This document shows, in pieces, positions 8,156 through 17,011 of a stretch of DNA of 64,000 nt (positions are counted from its first letter, which is position 1; every line of letters begins with the position of its first letter). Under the pieces are notes generated by a model. The model saw nothing but the letters and a program-made list of their open reading frames with translations, was not told the DNA's origin and made no database searches. The DNA lies in the NCBI GenBank assembly GCA_947457395.1, contig CANGVA010000009.1:44542-108541 (forward strand). The letters are read 5' to 3'. A program made the position numbers and the translations under genes. The DNA is from Bacteroidota bacterium. GTDB taxonomy: Bacteria; Bacteroidota; Bacteroidia; UKL13-3.

Positions 8156-8926
8156 TTACTTGTTGCCGAAGCCTTTAAGCCTTAATTGAGTTAGCCTGCG
8201 TTTGGTATCCTCTGGAAAATCTCCCTGCATCATCCACTCATAATAAGAGGGTTCTGCCTTTAGAACTGCTTCAACGGATTTCCCTTTATGTTTACCAAAA
8301 TTAAAAACTACCTCTTTTTTTTCGTTGTAAATCATTCGGCCGGCAAGATCAAAATTCTTGGACTGTCCTGTAAACTGATGAATAAAATCAACATCATTTT
8401 GCAGTTGCGGGTATCTGCTTAATTGTGCCATGAGTACTTCGTATGTTGCGCGCGTATCAGCAAGTGCAGCGTGTGCATCTACTAAATCTTTATCACAATA
8501 AAATTTATACGCAGCAGTAAGTGTGCGTTGTTCCATGATGTGGAAAATACGCTGGGCATCTATAAACTTTCTTTGCTCAACGTCAAACTCAACACTTGCC
8601 CTTAAAAACTCCTCAACAAGCATAGGGAAATCAAATTTATTTGAGTTAAAACCACCAAAGTCACAACCTTTGAAAATATTACTTAAATCGTTTGCTTTAG
8701 ATGCAAATGAAGGCTTATCTGCCACATCGCTATCTGTTATGTTGTGAATTGCTGTAGCTTCTGGCGGGATGGGTATGCCGGGATTAAAACGCATGACAGC
8801 TTCTTCCTTCTTGCCATCAGGAAAAATTTTAATATAAGCCAATTCAATGATACGGTCGGCAGATACATTTATACCGGTAGTTTCTAGGTCAAAAATAACC
8901 AACGGCCTTTTTAGTTGAAGTGTCAT
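8156..8926 (-). CDS. 3'-5' exonuclease, DnaQ/DEDDh family
   Basis: A 256-residue DEDDh exonuclease of the DNA polymerase III epsilon type, probably acting in DNA repair or proofreading. Exo I is FDLETTG (residues 12-18), HNITD follows near 60, Exo II is NSNKFDFPML near 95-104 and Exo III is HAALADTRATYEVL near 153-166, giving the full D-E-D-H-D set. A C-terminal ~50 residues carry FNFGKHKGKSVEAVL and YYEWMMQGDFP, an add-on of DUF3820-type known from other Bacteroidota exonucleases. It lacks polymerase domains, so it is not PolC. The gene is convergent with the sugar transferase, with three bases between stops. Confidence 0.92.
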   Translation of the reverse strand: MTLQLKRPLVIFDLETTGINVSADRIIELAYIKIFPDGKKEEAVMRFNPGIPIPPEATAIHNITDSDVADKPSFASKANDLSNIFKGCDFGGFNSNKFDFPMLVEEFLRASVEFDVEQRKFIDAQRIFHIMEQRTLTAAYKFYCDKDLVDAHAALADTRATYEVLMAQLSRYPQLQNDVDFIHQFTGQSKNFDLAGRMIYNEKKEVVFNFGKHKGKSVEAVLKAEPSYYEWMMQGDFPEDTKRRLTQLRLKGFGNK

Positions 8927-8931
8927 TGTAT

Positions 8932-9396
8932 TTACGATGTTTCTGATGTTTTATGTTTTCTTGAACTTCTGGATGAATGGCTTTCTTCGCTGCTTGTATA
9001 TTTATAGCCTTTTACTGCCATTAGTAACCATCCTGTAATCAAGGCAACTCCACCTATAGGTGTTATTCCTCCAAGCCATTTCAGATCTTCTCCATACCAC
9101 AACATACTGGTAGAAAGCAGGTATAAGCTTCCACTGAAAATGATAGCTCCTGAAGTAAACAGAAAAAACGCAAGTTTAACTGTTTTCTCATGCAGCCTTC
9201 TTAAAAATACAGCAAGAATGAGCAAGGCGAAGGCATGGAAAAATTGGTATCTAACCCCTGTTTCATAAACATTCAAATACTGATCTGTAATCTGTTCACG
9301 CAGGGCATGTGCCCCAAATGCACCCAATGCAAGTGCGGTACCTGCAAGGAAGCTGCCGGTTTGAAATAGCTGTTTCTGAAGTGTATGATTCGTCAT
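8932..9396 (-). CDS. DUF423 family small membrane protein
   Basis: A 154-residue integral membrane protein of the DUF423 (YwdK/YgdD-like) family, whose function is unknown. Four hydrophobic segments are visible at roughly 10-30, 52-70, 75-97 and 108-128, with the family signature LGAFGAHALR near 24-33 and YQFFHAFALL. The C-terminal tail is a serine/lysine-rich stretch (SSEESHSSRSSRKHK). The ATG at 9396 is preferred because it starts shortly before the first membrane segment; an upstream in-frame GTG would add 15 nonconserved residues. It lies five bases upstream of the exonuclease gene on the same strand, so the two are probably one operon. Confidence 0.85.
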   Translation of the reverse strand: MTNHTLQKQLFQTGSFLAGTALALGAFGAHALREQITDQYLNVYETGVRYQFFHAFALLILAVFLRRLHEKTVKLAFFLFTSGAIIFSGSLYLLSTSMLWYGEDLKWLGGITPIGGVALITGWLLMAVKGYKYTSSEESHSSRSSRKHKTSETS

Positions 9397-9431
9397 AGGT
9401 TTACACAATTTTCTGTGCACAAGTAAACACA

Positions 9432-9459
9432 TTGTTACCAAAACCCATAATTAATTTTG
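9432..9459 (+). promoter_or_regulatory. Promoter TTG-N17-TAATTTTG for the 9.5-15.3 kb operon
   Basis: A TTG at 9432 is separated by 17 bases from an exact TAnnTTTG box at 9452-9459, the spacing typical of Bacteroidota housekeeping promoters. It overlaps the TTG at 9457, which is therefore unlikely to be a start codon. The ATG at 9484 lies about 18 bases downstream of the expected transcription start. Confidence 0.5.
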
Positions 9460-9483
9460 AGGACATCATCAATTAGCCAAGGC

Positions 9484-12219
9484 ATGAGTAGATCTCTTAT
9501 TTCCGGTGTGGTTGTTACAATACTGATTCTCGCATCATTGGCCACAGTTTTTTATTACAACTTTATCCGGGTTAAAGATCGTTCAGCGATTGAGGCGGTG
9601 CCTAATGATGCTGCCATCATCATTGAAGCCACAAATCTCCCGTTAGCTTGGCACAATCTAAAGTCTTCTGATTTTTGGGTGGAGTTACAGAACAATGAAG
9701 TTGTTGCAAATTTAACCCAAAAAGTTGGTCTGATTGATTCCCTGATTAAACAAAATAACGCGATTTCTTCTGTTGTAAATGATGAAAAATCAATCGTATC
9801 TTTTCATAAAAGCGGAATTGGTAAAATAGAATTGCTATGGGTAATTGAAACAGGAGGCTCTATAACCATTGATGATATAAGCAGTTGGATTGCACAAACC
9901 ACAGGTACCAATGCAAGAAAAAGAAACTTTGAAAAGGATGAGTTGATTGATTTTGTTTCCTCAAATTCGGCTCAAACATCATTTAGCATAGCAATCAAAG
10001 ATCGTTTGCTTTTGTTTGCCCAGGATGGTGCATTGGTTGAAGAGGGCCTCAGAAAACTCAGGTATAAGATACCGGCAGATACAAGAGGGTTGCAGCAAGC
10101 TGTATCGCTTGCTAAAGCTGGTTCAGAGCTGAATATTTATATAAACTATGCGACCATTCCATCATTTTTAAGCGTATTTACAAAAGTGGAGAAGTCAGAT
10201 TTGCTGCACTTCTTTCAAACCTTTGCCAACTGGAGTGTTTTGGATGTGAGTATAGGGAAAGAGCGGGTAGATATAGCTGGTGTTACCTTTACTGATGATT
10301 CCCTTTTTCAGTTTCTGGATTTGTTTAAAACACAACAGCCGGTTGATCTTTCTTTTGAAAACTATTTGCCCAAAAATACCGCTTTTGCTTTAATGCTAGG
10401 TATGAGTGATTATACCAGATTTAATACCGATTTGAATGAATACCTTCAGGTAAATAATAAACTACAAGGTTATATTGCATACAACGATAGTTTAGAGAAC
10501 CGTTATGATATTGATATTGCAAGGCAGCTCATTTCATTTGCAGGTAAAAAAGCAGCACTCTTTATGACTGAGCCAACGGGTGATGATCCTTCACGTTTTC
10601 TGATGGCTGCAGCTCAGTTCACAAATCCGCAACAAGTGCAGCAAGTGTTGCAGGGATATGTTCAGGCTATAGATAAGAGGGGTGAGGGCGACTCAGTATT
10701 GTTTTATCATAATGGGGTACTTATTAACAGAATAAAACTCGGAAATTTTCTTAAACTAATCTATGGCAATACGTTTGAGCACATAAGCAACCCGTTTTAT
10801 TTTATAAAAGAAGATGTATTTTATTTTGCCAATGATTTAAACACGCTTAAGTTATTAATAGATCAGGTAACCTCAGGTAATATAATGGCTGCGGATTCTG
10901 GCTACAAAGCTTTTGCTCAAAGATCTTCTGCTATGGCAAACGTAGCAGTTTATGTGAGTCCGTCCAGGCTCAATCAGTTCCCTGCCATGCTTGCCGATAA
11001 TGATTTTTTCAGTGCTTGGAATCGTTATCAGTATGATTTTAAGAAGGCTGAGCATATCGCTGTTCAGTTTGCTGCAACCGGCAATAAGGCATTTTATACC
11101 AACATCAACTTTAATTATAATGCATCCTTTAATGAAGGAAGTAAAGTTATGTGGATGGTTAAACTGGATACTTCCCTGCTTACACCACCTCAGGTACTAT
11201 TTAACACTGCACTCAACCAAAACTGTATCCTTGCTCAGGATATAAATAAAACACTTTATTTTATAAATAACTCAGGTGCCATTTTGTGGCGCACACGTTT
11301 TTCTGAGCCTGTGTGGGGTAAAATTCATACCGTTGATTTATATCAGAATGGTAAAATGCAGTATTTGTTTCAGACAGCATCTGCTGTTTATCTAATCGAT
11401 GATAACGGAAGAAATATGCCGGGGTATCCGGTTCGGTTACCGGGCAAGGCATCTGCTCCGCTATCCTTATTTGATTTTTATGGAGATAGCCTTCTTACCT
11501 ATTTTATTCCATTAGAAAATAAGCGTATCATGGGTTATCAACTTTCCGGTAAACCAATGCAAGGATGGAATCCTAAATCAATAGATGATAAAATAAGCGG
11601 AAGCATTCAATATACTTCAAGAGGCGACCAAAGGATTATTTATGCAACAGGACAAAAAGGTAAGCTATATGCATATCAGCTAAAAGGCGAAGCTGCTGAA
11701 TTGCCTGAGGAGTGGCAGCAATCCATCTTCAATTCAGTGTATCTTAATTTTACCGATTCGTTAAATTCATATGCTTATTATACTGATACTTCCTTGGCGT
11801 GTTATTATGCAATAGTTAGGAATCAAACTGTTGTTGATGAAAGGCTGGTTTCTTCATCCATAAGGCCTTCAATGGTGCGATATATTGCTACAGATGTTGG
11901 ATTACAATTTATTTTGCTAAAAGATTTAGATGCTTCGCTTGCGGTGCTCAATACAGCACAAGCGCCTGAGCAGGAAGTATTGTATACCACTATTGATACA
12001 TTGCCTCAAATTCAAGTGTGGTCAGTATTTAATGATCAATATGTACTTGTTCAGGCTGCAGGTACTCTTCAGTTAACAAATCTCACAGGCAGTAATATAA
12101 TAAACCTGCCTGCATTCAGCGGAAAGGCAGTTGGCCTTGGTGATTTATATCTTGATCGCAGCAGATGCCTTATTTATACGGATGCCTTGAATAACCTGAT
12201 ACTGTTTAAGCAGAAATAG
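9484..12219 (+). CDS. Membrane-anchored DUF3352-like protein with propeller-like C-terminus
   Basis: A 911-residue protein without a function I can name. One membrane anchor lies at about residues 6-26 (ISGVVVTILILASLATVFYY); everything after it would be periplasmic. Residues 35-560 resemble the DUF3352 type (DAAIIIEATN, then repeated strands ending MANVAVYVSP). From about 570 on there are PQQ/WD-like repeats (LAQDINKTLYFINNSGAILW, VYLIDDNGRNMPGYPV), consistent with a beta-propeller (inference). The ATG at 9484 is used rather than an in-frame TTG that lies inside the promoter box. Next come a lipoprotein gene (36 bases away) and a DUF5723 barrel gene, suggesting an envelope complex. Confidence 0.72.
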   Translation: MSRSLISGVVVTILILASLATVFYYNFIRVKDRSAIEAVPNDAAIIIEATNLPLAWHNLKSSDFWVELQNNEVVANLTQKVGLIDSLIKQNNAISSVVNDEKSIVSFHKSGIGKIELLWVIETGGSITIDDISSWIAQTTGTNARKRNFEKDELIDFVSSNSAQTSFSIAIKDRLLLFAQDGALVEEGLRKLRYKIPADTRGLQQAVSLAKAGSELNIYINYATIPSFLSVFTKVEKSDLLHFFQTFANWSVLDVSIGKERVDIAGVTFTDDSLFQFLDLFKTQQPVDLSFENYLPKNTAFALMLGMSDYTRFNTDLNEYLQVNNKLQGYIAYNDSLENRYDIDIARQLISFAGKKAALFMTEPTGDDPSRFLMAAAQFTNPQQVQQVLQGYVQAIDKRGEGDSVLFYHNGVLINRIKLGNFLKLIYGNTFEHISNPFYFIKEDVFYFANDLNTLKLLIDQVTSGNIMAADSGYKAFAQRSSAMANVAVYVSPSRLNQFPAMLADNDFFSAWNRYQYDFKKAEHIAVQFAATGNKAFYTNINFNYNASFNEGSKVMWMVKLDTSLLTPPQVLFNTALNQNCILAQDINKTLYFINNSGAILWRTRFSEPVWGKIHTVDLYQNGKMQYLFQTASAVYLIDDNGRNMPGYPVRLPGKASAPLSLFDFYGDSLLTYFIPLENKRIMGYQLSGKPMQGWNPKSIDDKISGSIQYTSRGDQRIIYATGQKGKLYAYQLKGEAAELPEEWQQSIFNSVYLNFTDSLNSYAYYTDTSLACYYAIVRNQTVVDERLVSSSIRPSMVRYIATDVGLQFILLKDLDASLAVLNTAQAPEQEVLYTTIDTLPQIQVWSVFNDQYVLVQAAGTLQLTNLTGSNIINLPAFSGKAVGLGDLYLDRSRCLIYTDALNNLILFKQK

Positions 12220-12255
12220 ATAAAAAATACTATCTTCGGAACAAATATCCAAAGA

Positions 12256-13932
12256 ATGAAGGCCTTAAGAGGTTTATTGTATCTAAGTTTATTTTTATTG
12301 GTTTTGCCTTTTTCTTCTTGTTTGAAAGATAAACTGGAAGAGTTGGGCGATATTCAATCCATCCAGGCTGCACCGGAATTTGCTATACCACTCCTTGACG
12401 CTACACTAAGTATCAGTAAACTTTATAATAAAAATACAACTGCGGGTTTTCTTCAGTCAGATTCAAACAATTTTTTAACCTTTATTTTTTCTGATGAAGA
12501 CAGTTTAAGTCCGAAACAGTTGATTAAGATTCCGCAATTACAATTTGGGTATCAGCTCCAAATGGATGCTGGTATGGTGGCTCAGTTTAATGCGTTGGGG
12601 CGCTTTTCAAATACATTGAGTAGTTATGCAGTTTTTAAAACGCCTAATAAGGAACGAATCAAATCCTATCGAATCAGAAAAGGTTCATTCAGCATCAACA
12701 TTTCTTCTGCATTCCGACATGATGTTACACTTATTACTACTTATCCTACCATCACGAAAAACGGCAGGCCACTGGTTGATACCATAAGAGCTATTTATAA
12801 CGGACAGGTGCCACAGGTTGTAAATAAAACTTTTGTTCTTGATGGTTATGATGTAGATCTTTCTGACGGTGGCATTAGCTATAATGTTATACCTTACCTC
12901 CTTGAAATTGATATTGTAAAAAATCAAGGTCAACCGATTAATGTAAGTGATTTAATTTCGATTACTGAGACTTTTAATATTGAGGAGTATAGTTTTATAA
13001 AGGGATATCTGGGTAGAATTGAAATACTTAACACAACGGAAAATACAAGTTTTGATATTTTTGAAAAGCAGATAGAGCGAAATCTATTCTTAAATGATCC
13101 AAAAATCCTTTTCAAAGTAGAGAACGCCATTGGTATGCCACTTACTTGTAAAATTACCAATCTGGTTGTTACTTCCGCATCAGGGGTAGAAGTTCCGATA
13201 AATATTGATCCGCTGAGAGATACCTTTACGCTTGCATATCCAACACGTATTGGCGACAGAATTATTAGCGAATACGTGATTGATAAGAATAATTCCAATA
13301 TTGATTCATTGATATCAACAGCACCACAAAATTTAAAATATGAGTTAGAATTTACGGCTAATTATTTAGAGAATATTGCGGAGGATAATTTTATAATCTG
13401 GGATAACACATTTAAGGTTTCTTCAGTAGCAAGTATTCCGCTTGATTTAAAAGTGCTGAAGTATGTGATCAAAACCCCAGGCACTTTAAACCCCATTACT
13501 GATAAAGATCTTCAGCCGGATCCGGCCGTTGATTTGGATATGGGAACAAATGGAGCTACCCTTGCTTTTTATGCGGAAAACTATCTTCCGTTCGCAGCTG
13601 ACTTTCAACTTGATTTTAGAAAGAAGGAGTTAATTAACGGGGTGGATTCTTCTGTTTCTGTATTTTTGTTACCTGCTAACCCTACACTTATTCCTGGTTC
13701 AACAGTTGACGGGAATGGTAATATCGTAAAACCCGGAACTTCTTTGAACGAATTAAAACTAACCAAGCAGCAATTTGATTTACTTAGGCAATGTGATAAG
13801 TATGAGTTTGTTTCAAGGGCAGCTACATCTAACAGTAATGGTAACTTCCCATTTGTAAAAGTATATAGCAATCAATACTTGCGTTTAAGGGCAGGTTTTA
13901 AAGGCAATGTTAAAGTGAAGGCCAAGCTATGA
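12256..13932 (+). CDS. Putative large lipoprotein of unknown function
   Basis: A 558-residue protein beginning with a clear lipoprotein signal: hydrophobic residues 7-19 and PFSSC with Cys22. The mature part is predicted beta-rich and repeats short strands with Asp/Asn turns, as in large surface or periplasmic lipoproteins of Bacteroidota. I see no enzyme motif. Its stop overlaps the ATG of the DUF5723 gene by four bases (ATGA), which argues for coupled translation and a stoichiometric complex with that barrel-like protein. It probably sits on the inner leaflet or surface of the outer membrane. Alternatives include a glycan-binding or assembly accessory protein; nothing in the sequence decides between them. 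Confidence 0.75.
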   Translation: MKALRGLLYLSLFLLVLPFSSCLKDKLEELGDIQSIQAAPEFAIPLLDATLSISKLYNKNTTAGFLQSDSNNFLTFIFSDEDSLSPKQLIKIPQLQFGYQLQMDAGMVAQFNALGRFSNTLSSYAVFKTPNKERIKSYRIRKGSFSINISSAFRHDVTLITTYPTITKNGRPLVDTIRAIYNGQVPQVVNKTFVLDGYDVDLSDGGISYNVIPYLLEIDIVKNQGQPINVSDLISITETFNIEEYSFIKGYLGRIEILNTTENTSFDIFEKQIERNLFLNDPKILFKVENAIGMPLTCKITNLVVTSASGVEVPINIDPLRDTFTLAYPTRIGDRIISEYVIDKNNSNIDSLISTAPQNLKYELEFTANYLENIAEDNFIIWDNTFKVSSVASIPLDLKVLKYVIKTPGTLNPITDKDLQPDPAVDLDMGTNGATLAFYAENYLPFAADFQLDFRKKELINGVDSSVSVFLLPANPTLIPGSTVDGNGNIVKPGTSLNELKLTKQQFDLLRQCDKYEFVSRAATSNSNGNFPFVKVYSNQYLRLRAGFKGNVKVKAKL

Positions 13933-15308
13933 GAAGATTGCTTTTCATTTTGTTAAACGTATTCATTGCTGATGCTGTTTCAGTTTATGCTCAAACAGAA
14001 ACAACGGTTTCTTTCCTCAGGCGCACCCGGCAGGCCTCTATGTATAATCCTGCTTTTGTTTCTCCCTATGCAACAAGTATTGGTATACCAATTCCTGTGT
14101 TGGGAAATATAAACCTCAATGTGAATCTTCGGGGTATTGATATAAACAGTGTACTTGGTTCAAAAGATGGGAATACGCTTGATCTGAATAAACTGAGCAA
14201 CGAAATTAACACAGCCAGCTTTGGTGTAAATCAGTTCTTAGGACTTGATATTCTAAATGTACAAGTTCCCATTAAAAATTATCAGGTAGGAATAAATCTA
14301 ACAACCAGGGTAAGTAATTTTATAGAGATTGATAAAACTTTTTTCGACTTTGTAGCAAAGGGGAACAGTGCATTCCTTGGTCAATCGGTTGATATCAGAG
14401 GGCTTGATGTAAATAGCCTGGCATATGCAGAGTTGGGCGTAAGTGTTGCCAGAGAGTTTGAAAGGTTTTCTGTTGGAGCTCGTTTTAAATATTTATCAGG
14501 TGCAGGTTATCTTTCTAGCACCGATTTAAAGGCCAATTATACGATAGGCGCTACAGCCCCTTTTGAAACAAGGGTTAAGGTAGGAGGCACCGTTCGTGCG
14601 GCAGGTTTGGTTCCGGTGCTGCTGGATACCATAGATGGGCAGGCGGTAAACTCAGACGAAAAGAATTTTGATTTAGGTGCCGATAAGTTAACAGATAACA
14701 GAGGTTATGCTGTTGATCTGGGTATGACTTATTGGATTACGCCACGGCTGATGGTGCACGGATCTATTCTTGATTTGGGTTTCATCAATTGGCAATCCAA
14801 TGCTTATCAATACAGATTTAAAGAGGTTGATGTGCAGTTTGGAGGTTTCTCCATTGAGCAAATTGAAGATTCAGATTTTCGCCAAAGATACCTGGATAGC
14901 TTAGGCGCTTTGTTTGAAACAGCAAAGGGAAGTAAAGAAGGTTTTACTGCATGGCTGCCTGCTCGTTTCACCTTTGGTGCCGATTATGAACTAACACTCA
15001 GAGACAAGGTGGGAGTGCTTTTGCAGGGGCAATATGTAGCAGCGCAATGGAGGCCGGCATTTACTCTGGCATATTCCAGACAAGTTGGCACCAATTGGGA
15101 TTTAACCGCCAACTATAGCTATTTTAATGGTTCTTTTAATAATCTCGGTTTTGGCACTGCCGTAAAATGGGGCGCAGCGCAGATATATTTTGTTCAGGAT
15201 AATCTGTTGTTTTATTTTTTTCCTGAAAGTGCCCGCAACGTTTCCTTGCGTTTGGGTGTGAATTTGGTTTGGGGGGCGCCTAATGCCCGCAGGCCAAGGA
15301 TACACTAA
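13929..15308 (+). CDS. DUF5723 family outer-membrane beta-barrel-like protein
   Basis: A 459-residue protein with a signal peptide (hydrophobic residues 4-20, cleavage after VYAQ) and the DUF5723 hallmark near the mature N-terminus, RQASMYNPAFVSPYATSIGIP. Later sequence alternates amphipathic strands (GVSVAREFERFSVGARFKYLSG, FGADYELTLRDKVGVLLQGQY, WDLTANYSYFN) and ends NVSLRLGVNLVWG, as expected for an outer-membrane barrel. This resembles PorP/SprF-type and other Bacteroidota barrels, but the exact role is unknown. It overlaps the preceding lipoprotein gene by four bases. The pairing of barrel and lipoprotein suggests a surface complex. Confidence 0.8.
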   Translation: MRRLLFILLNVFIADAVSVYAQTETTVSFLRRTRQASMYNPAFVSPYATSIGIPIPVLGNINLNVNLRGIDINSVLGSKDGNTLDLNKLSNEINTASFGVNQFLGLDILNVQVPIKNYQVGINLTTRVSNFIEIDKTFFDFVAKGNSAFLGQSVDIRGLDVNSLAYAELGVSVAREFERFSVGARFKYLSGAGYLSSTDLKANYTIGATAPFETRVKVGGTVRAAGLVPVLLDTIDGQAVNSDEKNFDLGADKLTDNRGYAVDLGMTYWITPRLMVHGSILDLGFINWQSNAYQYRFKEVDVQFGGFSIEQIEDSDFRQRYLDSLGALFETAKGSKEGFTAWLPARFTFGADYELTLRDKVGVLLQGQYVAAQWRPAFTLAYSRQVGTNWDLTANYSYFNGSFNNLGFGTAVKWGAAQIYFVQDNLLFYFFPESARNVSLRLGVNLVWGAPNARRPRIH

Positions 15309-15362
15309 GTTTGCCTATGCCTGAAATTTGTTTAGGTTTGTCAATTGAATTGATCTATCAAC

Positions 15363-16850
15363 ATGAGAAAAATATTAGTCGCCAATAGAGGTGAAATAGC
15401 GTTGCGTGTAATGCGCACATCCAAAGAATTGGGCATCAAAACGGTTGCCGTTTTTAGTGAAGCAGATAGAAATGCATTACATGTAAGGTATGCGGATGAG
15501 GCTATTTGCATTGGCCCTGCTGCTTCCAGCCAGTCATACTTAAAAATGGATACGATACTCGAAGCCGCACTCAAAACAGGAGCAGATGCCATACATCCAG
15601 GATATGGATTCCTATCAGAGAATGCAATTTTTGCAGACAAAGTGAAAGAAGCTGGCCTAACTTTTATTGGACCCAGTGGTGATGCCATGCGCACCATGGG
15701 CAGTAAAATTGGAGCCAAGCAGGCGGTTGAAAAGTTTAATGTGCCAATGGTGCCCGGAACAAAAGAAGCCATACAGGATGTGCAGGCTGCAAAAAAAATT
15801 GCAGCATCTATAGGCTTTCCGGTGTTAATCAAGGCATCTGCAGGCGGTGGAGGCAAAGGTATGCGCATTGTAAACCAGGAGACGGAGTTTGAAGAACAGA
15901 TAAAACTGGCCCAAAGTGAAGCCATCTCTGCATTTGGAGATGGAGCTGTTTTTATTGAGAAGTATGTGGGATCGCCACGGCATATAGAAATACAAATACT
16001 GGGAGATAACTTTGGGAATATTGTATACCTGTTTGAGCGGGAATGTTCCATACAACGCAGACACCAAAAGCTGGTAGAGGAAGCACCTTCTTCTTGCCTT
16101 ACTCCTGAAATAAGAAAGCAAATGGGCGAGGCTGCTGTAAATGTGGCCAAAGCATGCAATTATAGTGGTGCAGGCACAGTAGAATTTTTGGTAGATGAAC
16201 AGTTGAATTTTTACTTTCTGGAAATGAATACCCGCCTGCAGGTAGAACATCCGGTTACCGAGCAAATTGTGGGTTTGGATTTGGTGAAGGAGCAAATACG
16301 AGTAGCAAGGGGCGAAAAGTTGGGATATACCCAGCAAGATTTAGCCATTCATGGTCATGCCATTGAGTTAAGGGTATGCGCAGAAGATCCTGCCAACAAT
16401 TTTCTTCCCGATATTGGAAAACTAACAACTTATAAAGTTCCGCAAGGCTACGGTGTTAGGGTTGATGATTCTTTTGAAGAGGGTATGGAAATTCCAATTC
16501 ATTATGACCCAATGATTGCCAAGCTTATTACTTTTGGTAAAACCAGGCAGGAGGCAATTACCCGCATGATAAGGGCTATTAAAGATTACAAGATAAGCGG
16601 AATAGAAACCACGTTGCCATTTGGATTATTTGTAATGCAGCATGAAGCATTCATAAACGGTAACTTTGATACCAAGTTTATTGATAAATATTTCAAGCCT
16701 GAGATGTTAACTCAGGAAACATCTCATGATGAGGTTGCCGCTATCGCTGCAGCCAAAATTTTCTCAGAAGTTTATCCTGAAAAAGGCCAACTTTCTGTTT
16801 CTAATGAAAAAAACTCAAACCATTGGCTCCGCCAAAGAAGGAATTCCTAA
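15363..16850 (+). CDS. accC: Biotin carboxylase subunit of an acyl-CoA carboxylase
   Basis: ATP-dependent carboxylation of the biotin carrier in acetyl-CoA or propionyl-CoA carboxylase, cytoplasmic. 495 residues with the full ATP-grasp set: MRKILVANRGEIALRVMR, HPGYGFLSEN, the glycine loop KASAGGGGKGMRIV, ERECSIQRRHQKLVEE, and EMNTRLQVEHPVTE with the catalytic Glu/Arg/His region. It is ~45 residues longer than E. coli AccC; the extra C-terminal tail ending NHWLRQRRNS is like that of Bacteroidota propionyl-CoA/acyl-CoA carboxylase subunits. No biotin carrier or carboxyltransferase gene is adjacent, so its partner lies elsewhere. The acyl-CoA specificity cannot be told from this subunit. Confidence 0.93.
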   Translation: MRKILVANRGEIALRVMRTSKELGIKTVAVFSEADRNALHVRYADEAICIGPAASSQSYLKMDTILEAALKTGADAIHPGYGFLSENAIFADKVKEAGLTFIGPSGDAMRTMGSKIGAKQAVEKFNVPMVPGTKEAIQDVQAAKKIAASIGFPVLIKASAGGGGKGMRIVNQETEFEEQIKLAQSEAISAFGDGAVFIEKYVGSPRHIEIQILGDNFGNIVYLFERECSIQRRHQKLVEEAPSSCLTPEIRKQMGEAAVNVAKACNYSGAGTVEFLVDEQLNFYFLEMNTRLQVEHPVTEQIVGLDLVKEQIRVARGEKLGYTQQDLAIHGHAIELRVCAEDPANNFLPDIGKLTTYKVPQGYGVRVDDSFEEGMEIPIHYDPMIAKLITFGKTRQEAITRMIRAIKDYKISGIETTLPFGLFVMQHEAFINGNFDTKFIDKYFKPEMLTQETSHDEVAAIAAAKIFSEVYPEKGQLSVSNEKNSNHWLRQRRNS

Positions 16851-17011
16851 ATTTTATTGTAAGAATTCTGGTTTCATATGATTTGAATCCCCTTTACTAA
16901 GCTAAAAACCATCTGAATGGGGGAATTCAGGTTAGGAGAAAACAAACTCTTTTTCGACAACTGTTTTTTAGTTCTCATATTTTTATAAATTGCATAAATA
17001 ATTTTAAGCTT

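Noticed and set aside
15341..16159. Long 272-codon open frame on the minus strand inside accC
   Set aside because: A shadow of a well-conserved biotin carboxylase; the antisense protein has no recognisable motif.
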